Source: an uncultured Planctomycetaceae bacterium (lineage in GTDB: Bacteria; Planctomycetota; Planctomycetia; Pirellulales; JACPPG01). Taken from it: a stretch of 6,266 bases of DNA. The stretch lies in NCBI GenBank assembly GCA_945957305.1, contig CAMFLN010000215.1:1-6266 (forward strand), in the 5' to 3' direction. The notes beneath the pieces were generated by a model. The model saw only the letters and a list, made by a program, of their open reading frames with translations, did not search any database and was not told the DNA's origin. Positions 1 to 6,266 of this stretch are shown here, in pieces (position 1 is the stretch's first letter; every line of letters starts with the position of its first letter). The translations under genes and the position numbers were made by a program.

Positions 1-2
1 GC

Positions 3-359
3 ATTCCCTGGGAAGCGCTGCGCCAGGCGGTGACCGTGGGCCCGGGAGGGCGCGTGGCTTGCCGGGTGCCGACCCACTACACATTGCTGGCGGGGGTGAG
101 CGATTGGGCCGCCTACGCGCTGGGCTGCGCGGTGCTGCGTTTGCGTGGAATCACTTCGTGCCCCGAGGGCTGGGACGAAGCGCAACAGCGCGCTTTGATC
201 GAAGTCCTCGTTCGCGAAGCGGGCGCCGTCGATGGCGTGACCGGGCGGCGCGAGCCCAGCGTGGATGGCTTGCCGCTAGAGACGTACCTGCAGGTCTTTT
301 CCGGAATCCGCGCGCTGGCGTTTGGCGAACCACGCGTAACGCCGGGGGGCGCGGGCTGA
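3..359 (+). CDS. Partial D-glutamate cyclase-like (DUF4392) protein, C-terminal end
   Basis: This is the 3' end of a gene that begins before the window. The frame is open from base 3 (reading IPWEALRQAV...) to a TGA at 357-359, giving about 118 residues. Features that recall the C-terminal domain of D-glutamate cyclase (DUF4392) are a segment like GVSDWAAYAL after a hydrophobic strand, then GAVDGVTGRREP, then VDGLPLETYLQV near the C-terminus. Members of that family interconvert D-glutamate and 5-oxo-D-proline, or are uncharacterised relatives. The assignment rests on motif memory and only the last part of the protein is visible, so the catalytic centre cannot be fully judged. A GTG at 30 is an internal codon in this reading, since the frame stays open to the window edge. 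The neighbour downstream is purD, but a separate promoter candidate lies between them, so they need not share a transcript. Confidence 0.6.
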   Translation: MPWEALRQAVTVGPGGRVACRVPTHYTLLAGVSDWAAYALGCAVLRLRGITSCPEGWDEAQQRALIEVLVREAGAVDGVTGRREPSVDGLPLETYLQVFSGIRALAFGEPRVTPGGAG

Positions 360-379
360 AACGGCCCACTTCCCGCGCC
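348..379 (+). terminator. GC-rich stem-loop over the stop codon, weak terminator candidate
   Basis: GGCGCGGG at 348-355 and CCCGCGCC at 372-379 form a perfect 8-bp inverted repeat with a 16-nt loop that contains the TGA of the upstream gene. No T-run follows, so this is not a classical intrinsic terminator. It could slow polymerase or protect the 3' end of the message, or it could be chance in GC-rich DNA. Confidence 0.25.
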
Positions 380-400
380 GTCCAGGCGCAAATCAGCAAC

Positions 401-429
401 TTGTATGCCTGCAGCTAAAGCGCTAGAAT
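401..429 (+). promoter_or_regulatory. Candidate sigma-70-type promoter for purD
   Basis: TTGTAT (401-406) and TAGAAT (424-429) are separated by exactly 17 bp. The -10 box matches the consensus at 5 of 6 positions and the -35 box at 3 of 6. Transcription would begin near 436, giving a leader of about 58 nt before the purD ATG. A short CCCGC/GCGGG inverted repeat (432-436 and 449-453) lies at the start of that leader. Location and spacing support the call, but no transcript evidence is available from sequence alone. Confidence 0.45.
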
Positions 430-493
430 CCCCCGCAAGGATTCATTCGCGGGTGCAAACCCCTCTGTCGACCTGAAGCTAGGTGCACCGGCC

Positions 494-1777
<1,284 letters not shown>

Positions 1778-1829
1778 AGACTTGGCAGACGGGATTCTAT
1801 GTTCATCCACCGTTAGGGGAAATCGTCTC

Positions 1830-2204
1830 GTGAACTACACGCACCTGCGGCTACAGGATCAAGGGGAAGTCTTGATCGTCTACTTCCAGGGAGGGACGCT
1901 GACGGATCAGACCGTCATCGACCAGATCGGCAAGGAACTCGGCGACGTGGCGCTCGAAGCGTCCGGCAATCGCAAGCTGCTGGTGAACTTTCAAGGCGTA
2001 AAGTTCATGTCGTCCGCCATGCTCGGCAAGCTGTTGCCGCTGCACAAGCGCTGCAAGGCCGATAAGATCACGTTGAAAATGTGCAACATCTCGCCGAACC
2101 TGCTTGAGGTTTTCAAGATCACGAACCTCACCAAGCTGTTCGACATCTGCAATACCGAGGCTGATGCCGTGGCCGCGTTCAACAAGCGCGGATTCTTCGG
2201 CTGA
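1830..2204 (+). CDS. Single-domain STAS protein (anti-sigma-factor antagonist-like)
   Basis: The 124-residue product is a stand-alone STAS domain of the SpoIIAA/RsbV kind. Such proteins are small cytoplasmic switches that bind anti-sigma kinases or other partners and are commonly controlled by serine phosphorylation. The fold pattern is visible: an early strand EVLIVYFQGGTL (13-24), a helix around 28-40, a strand LLVNFQGV (50-57), then the switch loop MSSAMLGKL (60-68), followed by a strand near 80-86 and a helix LLEVFKITNLTKLF (91-104). The GTG at 1830 is preferred because AGGGGA (1815-1820) sits 9 nt upstream; the longer frame from 1722 would overlap purD by 56 bp and add 36 residues with no domain character. 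The loop lacks the Asp that usually precedes the phosphorylated Ser (Met60 instead), while Ser61 and Ser62 remain. No kinase, phosphatase or sigma factor is next to it, so its partner is unknown. It may be cotranscribed with purD across a 52-bp gap. Confidence 0.85.
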   Translation: MNYTHLRLQDQGEVLIVYFQGGTLTDQTVIDQIGKELGDVALEASGNRKLLVNFQGVKFMSSAMLGKLLPLHKRCKADKITLKMCNISPNLLEVFKITNLTKLFDICNTEADAVAAFNKRGFFG

Positions 2205-2244
2205 GCAGCGTGCACGTCAGCACCAGGGATGACACGCGGCGTAA

Positions 2245-3216
2245 CTATGGCTGTTTCGCCGAGTACAGCTGATTGCGAGCTGTGAAATCGAAGACGATGT
2301 CGACCTTATCGTCGCCGGACATCAAAACTTCGCCGAGTTCTTGCGAAAAGAGATCCGCCGCGATCGCTCCCTGCGAAGGAATGAGCGCCTGCTGCCCGGC
2401 GTGGTAGCAATGGCCGAATGTCGACTTCAAGACGGCCCGCGCCAGTTCGACGGCCCCTTTGTCGGCGACGGCCTTGCCGTCGGCGAGCTTGATAATCGCC
2501 TCGGCGTCCTGGGGATTGAACCGCAGCATACCTGCGCGGAAGTGCCCGGCGAATTCCTGCCCCGCGGCGGGCATGTAGCTGTAGCTGCCACTGCCGATCA
2601 ACACGGCGCCGGTCACACCCGCCGCCGTTGAGATCGGCACCACGGTGATGCCTTGCCCCTGCAGCTTGAGCTTGCCGAAGGCGACAGTCAAAGCCGGGAA
2701 TTCACGGACGTTGTCGGCGTTCAACTCGATCGCGTACGGCTTAGAGGAATCGGTAGCCGCGGCAGGCGCGCCGGCAGATTGCGCCACCTCGCCTTTGGTA
2801 ATCAGTCCTTGCTCAACGGGCCCCTGCGTTGCGGCCGCGGGCCCAGCGGTGCGCTGCAAAGATGCAGTAATCTTTTCGATCGCCGCCTGATTGGCGCGTT
2901 GACTGCTGAACAGTTGAAACGCCAGGAACACCACGGCCGCCAACGACACGGCAGAGAGCAGAATTTGAATGCGTTGCCACATGATGCGTGTCCCCAAGAG
3001 AGCGCGGCGGCACTGCTGCTGCACGGCCGCGAAGTCGCCAAACTGCGTGACCGCCGCAGCACGCGCTGCAGCGGCCGTCATACCTCGGCTCATATTTTCC
3101 TCCGTCAGCATCGCGATGTGGAATTCGAGTTCGTCGACAATTTCCTGCTCGATTTCGCTGACCGAACGCAGGCTCAGCGGCGGCAGATAAGCAGAGAGTG
3201 CCTGCAAGAAAGCCAT
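2245..3216 (-). CDS. Membrane-anchored protein with permease-prefix-like domain and unassigned C-terminal domain
   Basis: The 323-residue protein has three visible parts. Residues about 15-75 (EIEQEIVDELEFHI, then a Gly-Met-Thr and Ala-rich helix, then AVTQFGDF and a CRR) match the pattern of the short 'permease prefix' domain that often leads FtsX/MacB-like ABC permeases in acidobacteria and planctomycetes. A single hydrophobic helix follows (about 83-103). After an Ala/Gln/Pro-rich linker (about 105-158) comes a soluble domain (160-323) with conserved-looking stretches GSGSYSYMPAAG (208-219), GMLRFNPQDAEAI (229-241) and FGHCYHAG (267-274). There is no multi-span permease region. By topology, the N-terminus is probably cytoplasmic and the C-terminal domain outside the inner membrane. 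I do not recognise the C-terminal domain and assign no activity; the Cys-His pair at 270 and 272 is a possible but unproven metal or redox site. The gene follows padR by 4 bp with a strong ribosome site, so the two are almost certainly one operon. Confidence 0.75.
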   Translation of the reverse strand: MAFLQALSAYLPPLSLRSVSEIEQEIVDELEFHIAMLTEENMSRGMTAAAARAAAVTQFGDFAAVQQQCRRALLGTRIMWQRIQILLSAVSLAAVVFLAFQLFSSQRANQAAIEKITASLQRTAGPAAATQGPVEQGLITKGEVAQSAGAPAAATDSSKPYAIELNADNVREFPALTVAFGKLKLQGQGITVVPISTAAGVTGAVLIGSGSYSYMPAAGQEFAGHFRAGMLRFNPQDAEAIIKLADGKAVADKGAVELARAVLKSTFGHCYHAGQQALIPSQGAIAADLFSQELGEVLMSGDDKVDIVFDFTARNQLYSAKQP

Positions 3217-3220
3217 CGGC

Positions 3221-3562
3221 TCAGGCCTCCTTCGCCGGCGCGCCCAGGACGCCGGCGATCGCGTTAACCAGCAGTTGCCAGGAACGAGCCTTGGCCTTGA
3301 GTTGCGCGCGGCCCGCCGAGGTGAGTTGATAATATTTGGCCTTGCGCTTCGATTCCGAGAGCCCCCATTCGGCCTCGATCCAGCCGCGCTGCTCCATGCG
3401 GTGCAGCGCCGGGTAGAGCGACCCCTCCTCGACCTGCAGGTAGCCGTCGCTCGTTTCTTGAATGTGATGGGCGATCGCGTAGCCGTGCTTCGCGCCGCCG
3501 CGCAACGTCCGCAGGACCAATAGGTCGAGCGTCCCCTGGAGTAGCTCAGTTTTTTCCTGCAT
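3221..3562 (-). CDS. PadR-family transcriptional regulator
   Basis: The 113-residue protein is a compact PadR winged-helix repressor. The N-terminal helix LLQGTLDLLVLRTL (7-20) is followed by HGYAIAHHI (26-34), the recognition and wing section EEGSLYPALHRMEQRGWIEAEW (45-66), and RKAKYYQLTSAGR (73-85), all typical of the family. A short C-terminal helix (about 86-108) would serve dimerisation. Members bind palindromic operators as dimers and often repress their own operon. The ATG at 3562 is preferred over an in-frame GTG at 3574: an AGGG lies about 11 nt before the ATG, while for the GTG the purine stretch abuts the start codon. The protein leads directly into the prefix-domain membrane protein, an arrangement known for PadR genes beside permease-prefix proteins. 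The ligand or signal cannot be read from sequence. Confidence 0.92.
   Translation of the reverse strand: MQEKTELLQGTLDLLVLRTLRGGAKHGYAIAHHIQETSDGYLQVEEGSLYPALHRMEQRGWIEAEWGLSESKRKAKYYQLTSAGRAQLKAKARSWQLLVNAIAGVLGAPAKEA
3226..3232 (-). promoter_or_regulatory. Strong Shine-Dalgarno inside the end of padR
   Basis: On the minus strand AAGGAGG lies 9 nt before the ATG at 3216, within the last codons of the PadR gene. It is the best ribosome site in the window. It fixes the downstream start and indicates that the second gene is translated from the shared message. Confidence 0.75.
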
Positions 3563-3652
3563 CGCAGTCAGCACCCTGTAGAACGGCCACCTGCCTCCAC
3601 CCTGCGCCCATGTCGATTGGCACGAGCGCGACTTCCTGCCCTTTCATCAGGG

Positions 3653-3682
3653 AGCTTAGCGGGCCTACCCCTAGAATGTCAA
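3653..3682 (-). promoter_or_regulatory. Candidate promoter for the padR operon
   Basis: Reading the minus strand, a perfect TTGACA (3682-3677) is followed after 18 bp by TAAGCT (3658-3653). The -10 box is poor, with 3 of 6 consensus positions. The leader to the padR ATG would be about 85 nt. The exact -35 box and its position inside an inverted repeat are the main support. Confidence 0.35.
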
Positions 3683-3707
3683 TGGGTAGACAAAGAATCT
3701 CTAGGGG
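3668..3707. promoter_or_regulatory. Inverted repeat flanking the -35 box, candidate PadR operator
   Basis: CCCCTAGA (3668-3675) and TCTAGGGG (3700-3707) form a perfect 8-bp inverted repeat with a 24-bp centre. The start-to-start distance is 32 bp, close to three helical turns, so both arms would face the same side of DNA. The TTGACA box of the proposed padR promoter lies in the centre next to one arm. This fits a repressor site, though the assignment to PadR is inference. As RNA it could also form a hairpin with a large loop. Confidence 0.4.
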
Positions 3708-3828
3708 AGCTGCTGCCACGGGTGATAAAACGCCGCTGGTCGAGCGGGGCAGATCGCGGCGTTCGAGCGCATCGCGCAGCAAAATACGCGTGATGCGACG
3801 GCCGTGAATGTCGAGCCGCGCACGATCC

Positions 3829-4035
3829 CTAGGCGGCGCGGCGACGCTTCTCGGGCAGAGCGCGGCGTGACGATGGTTCGACCGCCGTCGGAAAGGGCGT
3901 TGTCGCCTGGTTCGAGCGCTCGCGCCGCGAAATGGCCGCGACCGAATAAACGCCGCGAACTCCGCCGCTGATGGCGATGAAGGCCACCGTGATGCCAATC
4001 CCCAGCAGAACGTCGATCTTGGTGAGGTCTACCAT
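3829..4035 (-). CDS. Possible small membrane protein, hypothetical
   Basis: The ATG at 4035 opens a 68-residue frame. After a short acidic/basic start (MVDLTKID) comes a hydrophobic stretch, VLLGIGITVAFIAISGG at about 9-25, continuing weakly hydrophobic to about residue 35. The remainder is a basic, Ser/Pro/Arg-rich tail ending in EKRRRAA. This is what a one-span small membrane protein with a positively charged cytoplasmic tail would look like. Translation could also extend 17 residues upstream from a TTG at 4086, which is less likely. No clear Shine-Dalgarno precedes the ATG, and the family is not recognised. It lies on the same strand as padR with a gap of over 260 bp, so it may be independent. 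Treat it as tentative; GC-rich DNA yields such frames by chance. Confidence 0.4.
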   Translation of the reverse strand: MVDLTKIDVLLGIGITVAFIAISGGVRGVYSVAAISRRERSNQATTPFPTAVEPSSRRALPEKRRRAA

Positions 4036-4220
4036 GGCTTCGGACCCTGGGGATGGAGCGGCCGCTCGAGGACGCACCGCCGCCAAAATCGCGCGGCAAG
4101 CGCCCTGGTCATTTCTTATCGACGCCCGCGTGCCTTAGACTTTGCATTCACTGCTCAGGCGCCGACTACAACAGCCAGGCAAACTGTACGGCCTCCTCCA
4201 CGACCCCCAGGCCAAGGTGA

Positions 4221-4232
4221 TGTGCTAGCACA
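4221..4232. promoter_or_regulatory. Perfect 12-bp palindrome
   Basis: TGTGCTAGCACA is fully self-complementary with no spacer. Its size and TGTG...CACA ends suit a dimeric regulator site. It lies about 320 bp before the M20 gene and 186 bp upstream of the possible small membrane protein start, so the gene it might control is unclear. No partner regulator can be named. Confidence 0.35.
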
Positions 4233-4258
4233 GGAGAATTCATTCCTCCCGCGACCTT

Positions 4259-4274
4259 TAACTGCTCGCAGTTA
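4259..4274. promoter_or_regulatory. 16-bp dyad with 7-bp perfect arms
   Basis: TAACTGC, a TC centre, then GCAGTTA forms a near-perfect palindrome. The 2-nt centre is too short for a normal RNA hairpin, so a DNA-binding site is the more sensible reading. It ends 1-2 bp before the start of the repeat cluster, so it could also mark the boundary of that element. Confidence 0.35.
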
Positions 4275-4275
4275 C

Positions 4276-4533
4276 GTTATGCCCGTCGCGTCGTAGTGGT
4301 CTATTCTCTTCTGGTAATTCCTGAATGAACCACCACGGCACAACGAACACAACGGTTTTAGCGCCAGTTGTGGCAGCATTGTCCTTGCGAAGCATGATTT
4401 AATAACCAAACCGGAGTCACGTCATTTGTCATCTCGTTGTGTTCGTCGTGTCGTTGTGGTCTACCGTCATTTGGCGATTCTGAATCACAACAGACATGAC
4501 GTGATTTCATCCAGTCCCCTGCGTCGTGGTTCA
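4276..4533. repeat. Composite intergenic repeat element (MITE/REP-like)
   Basis: The cluster contains several diverged copies of one short unit. The best copy, on +, is at 4436-4463 and includes CGTCGTGTCGTTGTGGTCTA (4444-4463). A second direct copy lies 160 bp upstream (4276-4303), with 23 of 28 bases the same; similarity continues weakly to a shared CTGAAT (4321-4326 and 4480-4485). An inverted copy at 4329-4354 pairs with 4435-4460 over 26 bp with three differences, around an 80-nt centre. A partial unit GCGTCGTGGTTCA (4521-4533) matches the inverse of 4326-4338 at 11 of 13 positions and could be the right end of a 208-bp element. The short-period pattern of ACCAC, GGCAC, AACGAACAC, AACG resembles the widespread intergenic repeats of environmental bacteria built on CCACGAAGGCACGAAG-type units. 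No transposase is present, so spread would need enzymes elsewhere. Confidence 0.7.
4417..4504. repeat. Inner 9-bp inverted repeat in the element
   Basis: TCACGTCAT (4417-4425) and ATGACGTGA (4496-4504) are perfect reverse complements and enclose the right arm of the larger inverted repeat. A GTCATTTG direct repeat (4421-4428 and 4466-4473) is also nested here. If transcribed, this pairing would compete with the 26-bp stem, so alternative folds are possible. Confidence 0.45.
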
Positions 4534-4551
4534 CTTGCCGAGAGGATTTAA

Positions 4552-5745
4552 ATGTCGCTCACTGATTTCCCAGAGATGGTCCGTGGCGCGGTGAATCCGG
4601 CGCGGTTGCTCGACACCGCGCGGCGGCTGGTCGAGGTCCCCAGCCCGACCGGCAGTGCCGGCGAAGTTTCCGATCGCCTGGCCGAGATCCTGCGCAGCGA
4701 CGGATTTCCTGTGGAGCGACACGCGGCAGGCCATGCCGCGGCGCCGGCGGTGGTCGCCCGGTTCGACACGGGCCGCCCAGGACGCGCGCTGCAATTCGAC
4801 GGCCACCTAGACACCGTACACCTGCCGTTCGTGCCGCCGCAGGTCGTCGACGGCCAGTTGACTGGCAGTGGCGCCGCGGACATGAAGGGCGGATTGGCCG
4901 CTGCCGTCGAGGCGCTGCGGGCGGTGCGCGACGCCAACGCGCTGCGTGGCGGCTCGATCTTATTTGTCGCGCATGATCTGCACGAGGCGCCCTGGGGATT
5001 GGGGCAACAGCTGAACGAATTGATCACCGCGGGCATCCACGGTGACGCTGTGCTCATTCCCGAGCCGCTGTGCAACACTCTGCCGATTGCCGGGCGTGGC
5101 GCGGCCACGTGGAAAGCCAGCTTTCGCCGCACCGGGCCGCCGGTGCATGAAGTGATGCGTCCACTCGATGAGCCGAGCGTAATCGCCGCTGGCGCCGCGT
5201 TTATTCGAGAACTCGCGACGCTCGCCGAGCGCTTGGCGACAAAGCAGCATCCGCTGGCCGGCGCCGAGACCGTCTTCGTCGGACAGGTGCACAGCGGCGA
5301 GATCTACAATCAGTATCCGCAGGAGTGCTGGCTCGAAGGGACCCGGCGCTGGCTGCCGGACACCGACGCTCTCGGTGTTGAACAGCAATTTCGCGATCTG
5401 CTGGAAAACACGGCTCAAGCCACGGGCACCATCGCCACGGTCGATTGGCGGCCCGTGCGCGGCGCTTTTTCTCTCGACACCGAAAACGAACTTGTCACCT
5501 GTTTCCAACACGCGTACCGCGGGTTGTCCGGGCAAGCGTTGCCCACCGGGCCCAAGCCGTTTGTCGACGACGGCAACAGTTTCTGGGCACTGGCGCGCGT
5601 ACCGGCTATCACGCACGGACCGCAGGCCGGTGGTCAACACACGGTGCACGAATGGGTTTCACTCGCCGACCTCGAGCGCGTAGCTCAGCTTTACGCGCTC
5701 GTGGCGACGCTGTACTGCCCAGCGACCAAACAACCCACGGGCTAG
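4552..5745 (+). CDS. M20-family metallohydrolase (ArgE/DapE/CPG2-like)
   Basis: The 397-residue protein has the length and motif order of cytoplasmic M20 amidohydrolases, which cut N-acyl or peptide bonds of small substrates with two metal ions. The first site is FDGHLDT (82-88), with His85 and Asp87. The bridging aspartate is Asp110 in GAADMKGG. Glu171 in LIPEPL and His363 in GGQHTVHEW are the expected later metal ligands. His199 in GPPVHEV sits where the dimerisation-domain histidine of this family contributes to the active site. The region that is usually Glu-Glu reads HDLHEAPWG (141-149), so the pair is His144-Glu145. The ATG at 4552 follows AGAGGA with a 5-nt gap. There is no signal peptide. 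The substrate cannot be deduced; deacetylase, desuccinylase and carboxypeptidase roles are all possible. The gene stands alone, with the repeat cluster just upstream and a convergent gene downstream. Confidence 0.88.
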   Translation: MSLTDFPEMVRGAVNPARLLDTARRLVEVPSPTGSAGEVSDRLAEILRSDGFPVERHAAGHAAAPAVVARFDTGRPGRALQFDGHLDTVHLPFVPPQVVDGQLTGSGAADMKGGLAAAVEALRAVRDANALRGGSILFVAHDLHEAPWGLGQQLNELITAGIHGDAVLIPEPLCNTLPIAGRGAATWKASFRRTGPPVHEVMRPLDEPSVIAAGAAFIRELATLAERLATKQHPLAGAETVFVGQVHSGEIYNQYPQECWLEGTRRWLPDTDALGVEQQFRDLLENTAQATGTIATVDWRPVRGAFSLDTENELVTCFQHAYRGLSGQALPTGPKPFVDDGNSFWALARVPAITHGPQAGGQHTVHEWVSLADLERVAQLYALVATLYCPATKQPTG

Positions 5746-5799
5746 GCAGGAGACGAGTCTCTCAGAAGAACCGCCCTCTGCCATCTGCCCACTATGCCA

Positions 5800-6126
5800 T
5801 TAGGCCTTGGACATGTCCTTCAGTTGCTTCAGCGCACGGACCGTGATTTTGGTCGAGGCGGGCTTGGCAGGGACGTCCATCAATTCGCCCGGCTTGAACG
5901 GGTTGGGGACACCGGTGCGAGCGGGCTTGGCCGGCACGTGCTTTCGTTCGATCTTGACCAATCCCGGGATGGTGAACGAACCGGCGCCGTCGAGGCTCGT
6001 GCCGATGACCTCGCTCAGTGCATCGAAGACGGCTGTGACCTGACCCTTCGAAAGTTGGGTCTTTTCGGCAATAGTGTTCAGAATTTCGGTCTTGGTGGGG
6101 GCCTTTTTGGAAGCGTCTGCGGTCAT
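5800..6126 (-). CDS. HU-family DNA-binding protein, proline-rich arm variant
   Basis: The 108-residue protein is an HU/IHF-like nucleoid protein that binds and bends DNA as a dimer. After a short N-terminal extension, KTEILNTIAEKTQLSKGQVTAVFDALSEVI (12-41) gives the helix-turn-helix dimer body. FTIPGLVKIERK (51-62) replaces the usual 'GFGTF' strand. The DNA-embracing arm follows, with ARTGVPNPFKPGE (69-81), whose Asn75-Pro76 corresponds to the intercalating proline motif. The end ITVRALKQLKDM (94-105) is the usual C-terminal helix. A VPAKPA segment occurs twice (64-69 and 85-90), flanking the arm tip. The ATG at 6126 has AAGGA about 10 nt upstream on the minus strand. The gene converges on the M20 gene across 54 bp. 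It is longer than classic 90-residue HU and probably one of several paralogues in its genome. Confidence 0.92.
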   Translation of the reverse strand: MTADASKKAPTKTEILNTIAEKTQLSKGQVTAVFDALSEVIGTSLDGAGSFTIPGLVKIERKHVPAKPARTGVPNPFKPGELMDVPAKPASTKITVRALKQLKDMSKA

Positions 6127-6240
6127 AGGTCAACTGTCCTTAAATGGTGTTGTGCGGGCGAGCTTGCGGGTGCAAAACGGCTATGCAGGAGCTCAGCCAA
6201 CGTCTCCCCCTCGCCCGAGACGGAGTGCCGGCTCCGCAAA

Positions 6241-6249
6241 AAGATACCA
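6241..6249 (-). promoter_or_regulatory. Possible extended -10 upstream of the HU gene
   Basis: On the minus strand TGGTATCTT combines a TGn extension with a 4-of-6 match to TATAAT. The matching -35 would fall at the window edge and cannot be checked. The leader to the ATG would be about 110 nt, long but not unusual for HU genes. The rest of 6127-6240 shows nothing coding. Confidence 0.2.
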
Positions 6250-6266
6250 CCTATACGGTTCAACAC

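Larger units (their letters stand above)
4036..4275. other. Noncoding stretch with dyads, no gene seen
   Basis: No frame in this stretch has a convincing protein. It has lower coding character and several stop codons on both strands. It lies between the divergently oriented small membrane protein and the M20 hydrolase, so it would hold their upstream control regions. Two perfect-arm palindromes are listed separately. A weak GGCCT/AGGCC pair (4190-4194 and 4209-4213) is also present. I found no promoter on either strand good enough to list. Confidence 0.6.

Noticed and set aside
2653..3267. 204-codon + strand frame over the prefix-domain gene
   Set aside because: Its composition is Arg-rich and motif-free, as expected for the antisense of the real gene on the minus strand, which has domain and operon support.
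4276..4533. CRISPR array considered for the repeat cluster
   Set aside because: Copies are in both orientations, diverged and irregularly spaced, and there are no unique equal-length spacers or cas genes.
5745..5782. GGCAG...CTGCC and GAGAC-GA-GTCTC dyads between the convergent M20 and HU genes, considered as a terminator
   Set aside because: The inner dyad has only a 2-nt centre, the outer stem is 5 bp with a 28-nt gap, and no T-run follows on either strand.
6221..6241. CGGAG-TGCCGG-CTCCG hairpin followed by an A-run upstream of the HU gene
   Set aside because: On + the stem is followed by A rather than T, and on - the T-run precedes the stem, so it is not an intrinsic terminator in either direction.

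Overview
The window looks like chromosomal DNA of a high-GC environmental bacterium, most likely a planctomycete (Pirellula-type). This is inferred from several things together: GTG starts, weak or patchy Shine-Dalgarno sites, a STAS protein with an unusual Met-Ser-Ser-Ala core, a PadR gene paired with a 'permease prefix' membrane protein, and an HU variant with a proline-rich arm. No single gene proves the lineage, and no rRNA, tRNA, CRISPR array or transposase gene was seen.

Left block, + strand (1-2204): the 3' end of a gene resembling the C-terminal domain of D-glutamate cyclase (DUF4392), then a complete purD (phosphoribosylamine-glycine ligase) behind a plausible sigma-70-type promoter, then a small STAS-domain protein starting at a GTG at 1830, 52 bp after purD.

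Middle block, - strand (2245-4035): a two-gene operon of a PadR-type repressor (3562-3221) and a membrane-anchored protein (3216-2245). The membrane protein opens with a permease-prefix-like domain but carries a soluble C-terminal domain in place of a permease. They are separated by 4 bp, with a strong Shine-Dalgarno inside the end of padR. An inverted repeat whose arms flank a TTGACA box lies about 105-145 bp upstream of padR and is a candidate autoregulatory operator. Further upstream is a possible 68-residue membrane protein (4035-3829), which is tentative.

Noncoding stretch (4036-4551): two clean palindromes (4221-4232 and 4259-4274) are followed by a dense repeat cluster (4276-4533). The cluster contains a 26-bp inverted repeat around an 80-nt centre, a diverged direct repeat offset by 160 bp, and a partial further copy at its right edge. 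This looks like a non-autonomous, MITE-like or REP-like intergenic element and is the most unusual structure in the window.

Right block: an M20-family metallohydrolase on + (4552-5745) with most metal ligands intact but a His-Glu pair where Glu-Glu is usual, converging on an HU-family nucleoid protein gene on - (6126-5800). Nothing ties all these genes into one pathway. The layout is ordinary housekeeping and regulatory genes around one repeat-rich intergenic region; I did not find a convincing new multi-gene system.
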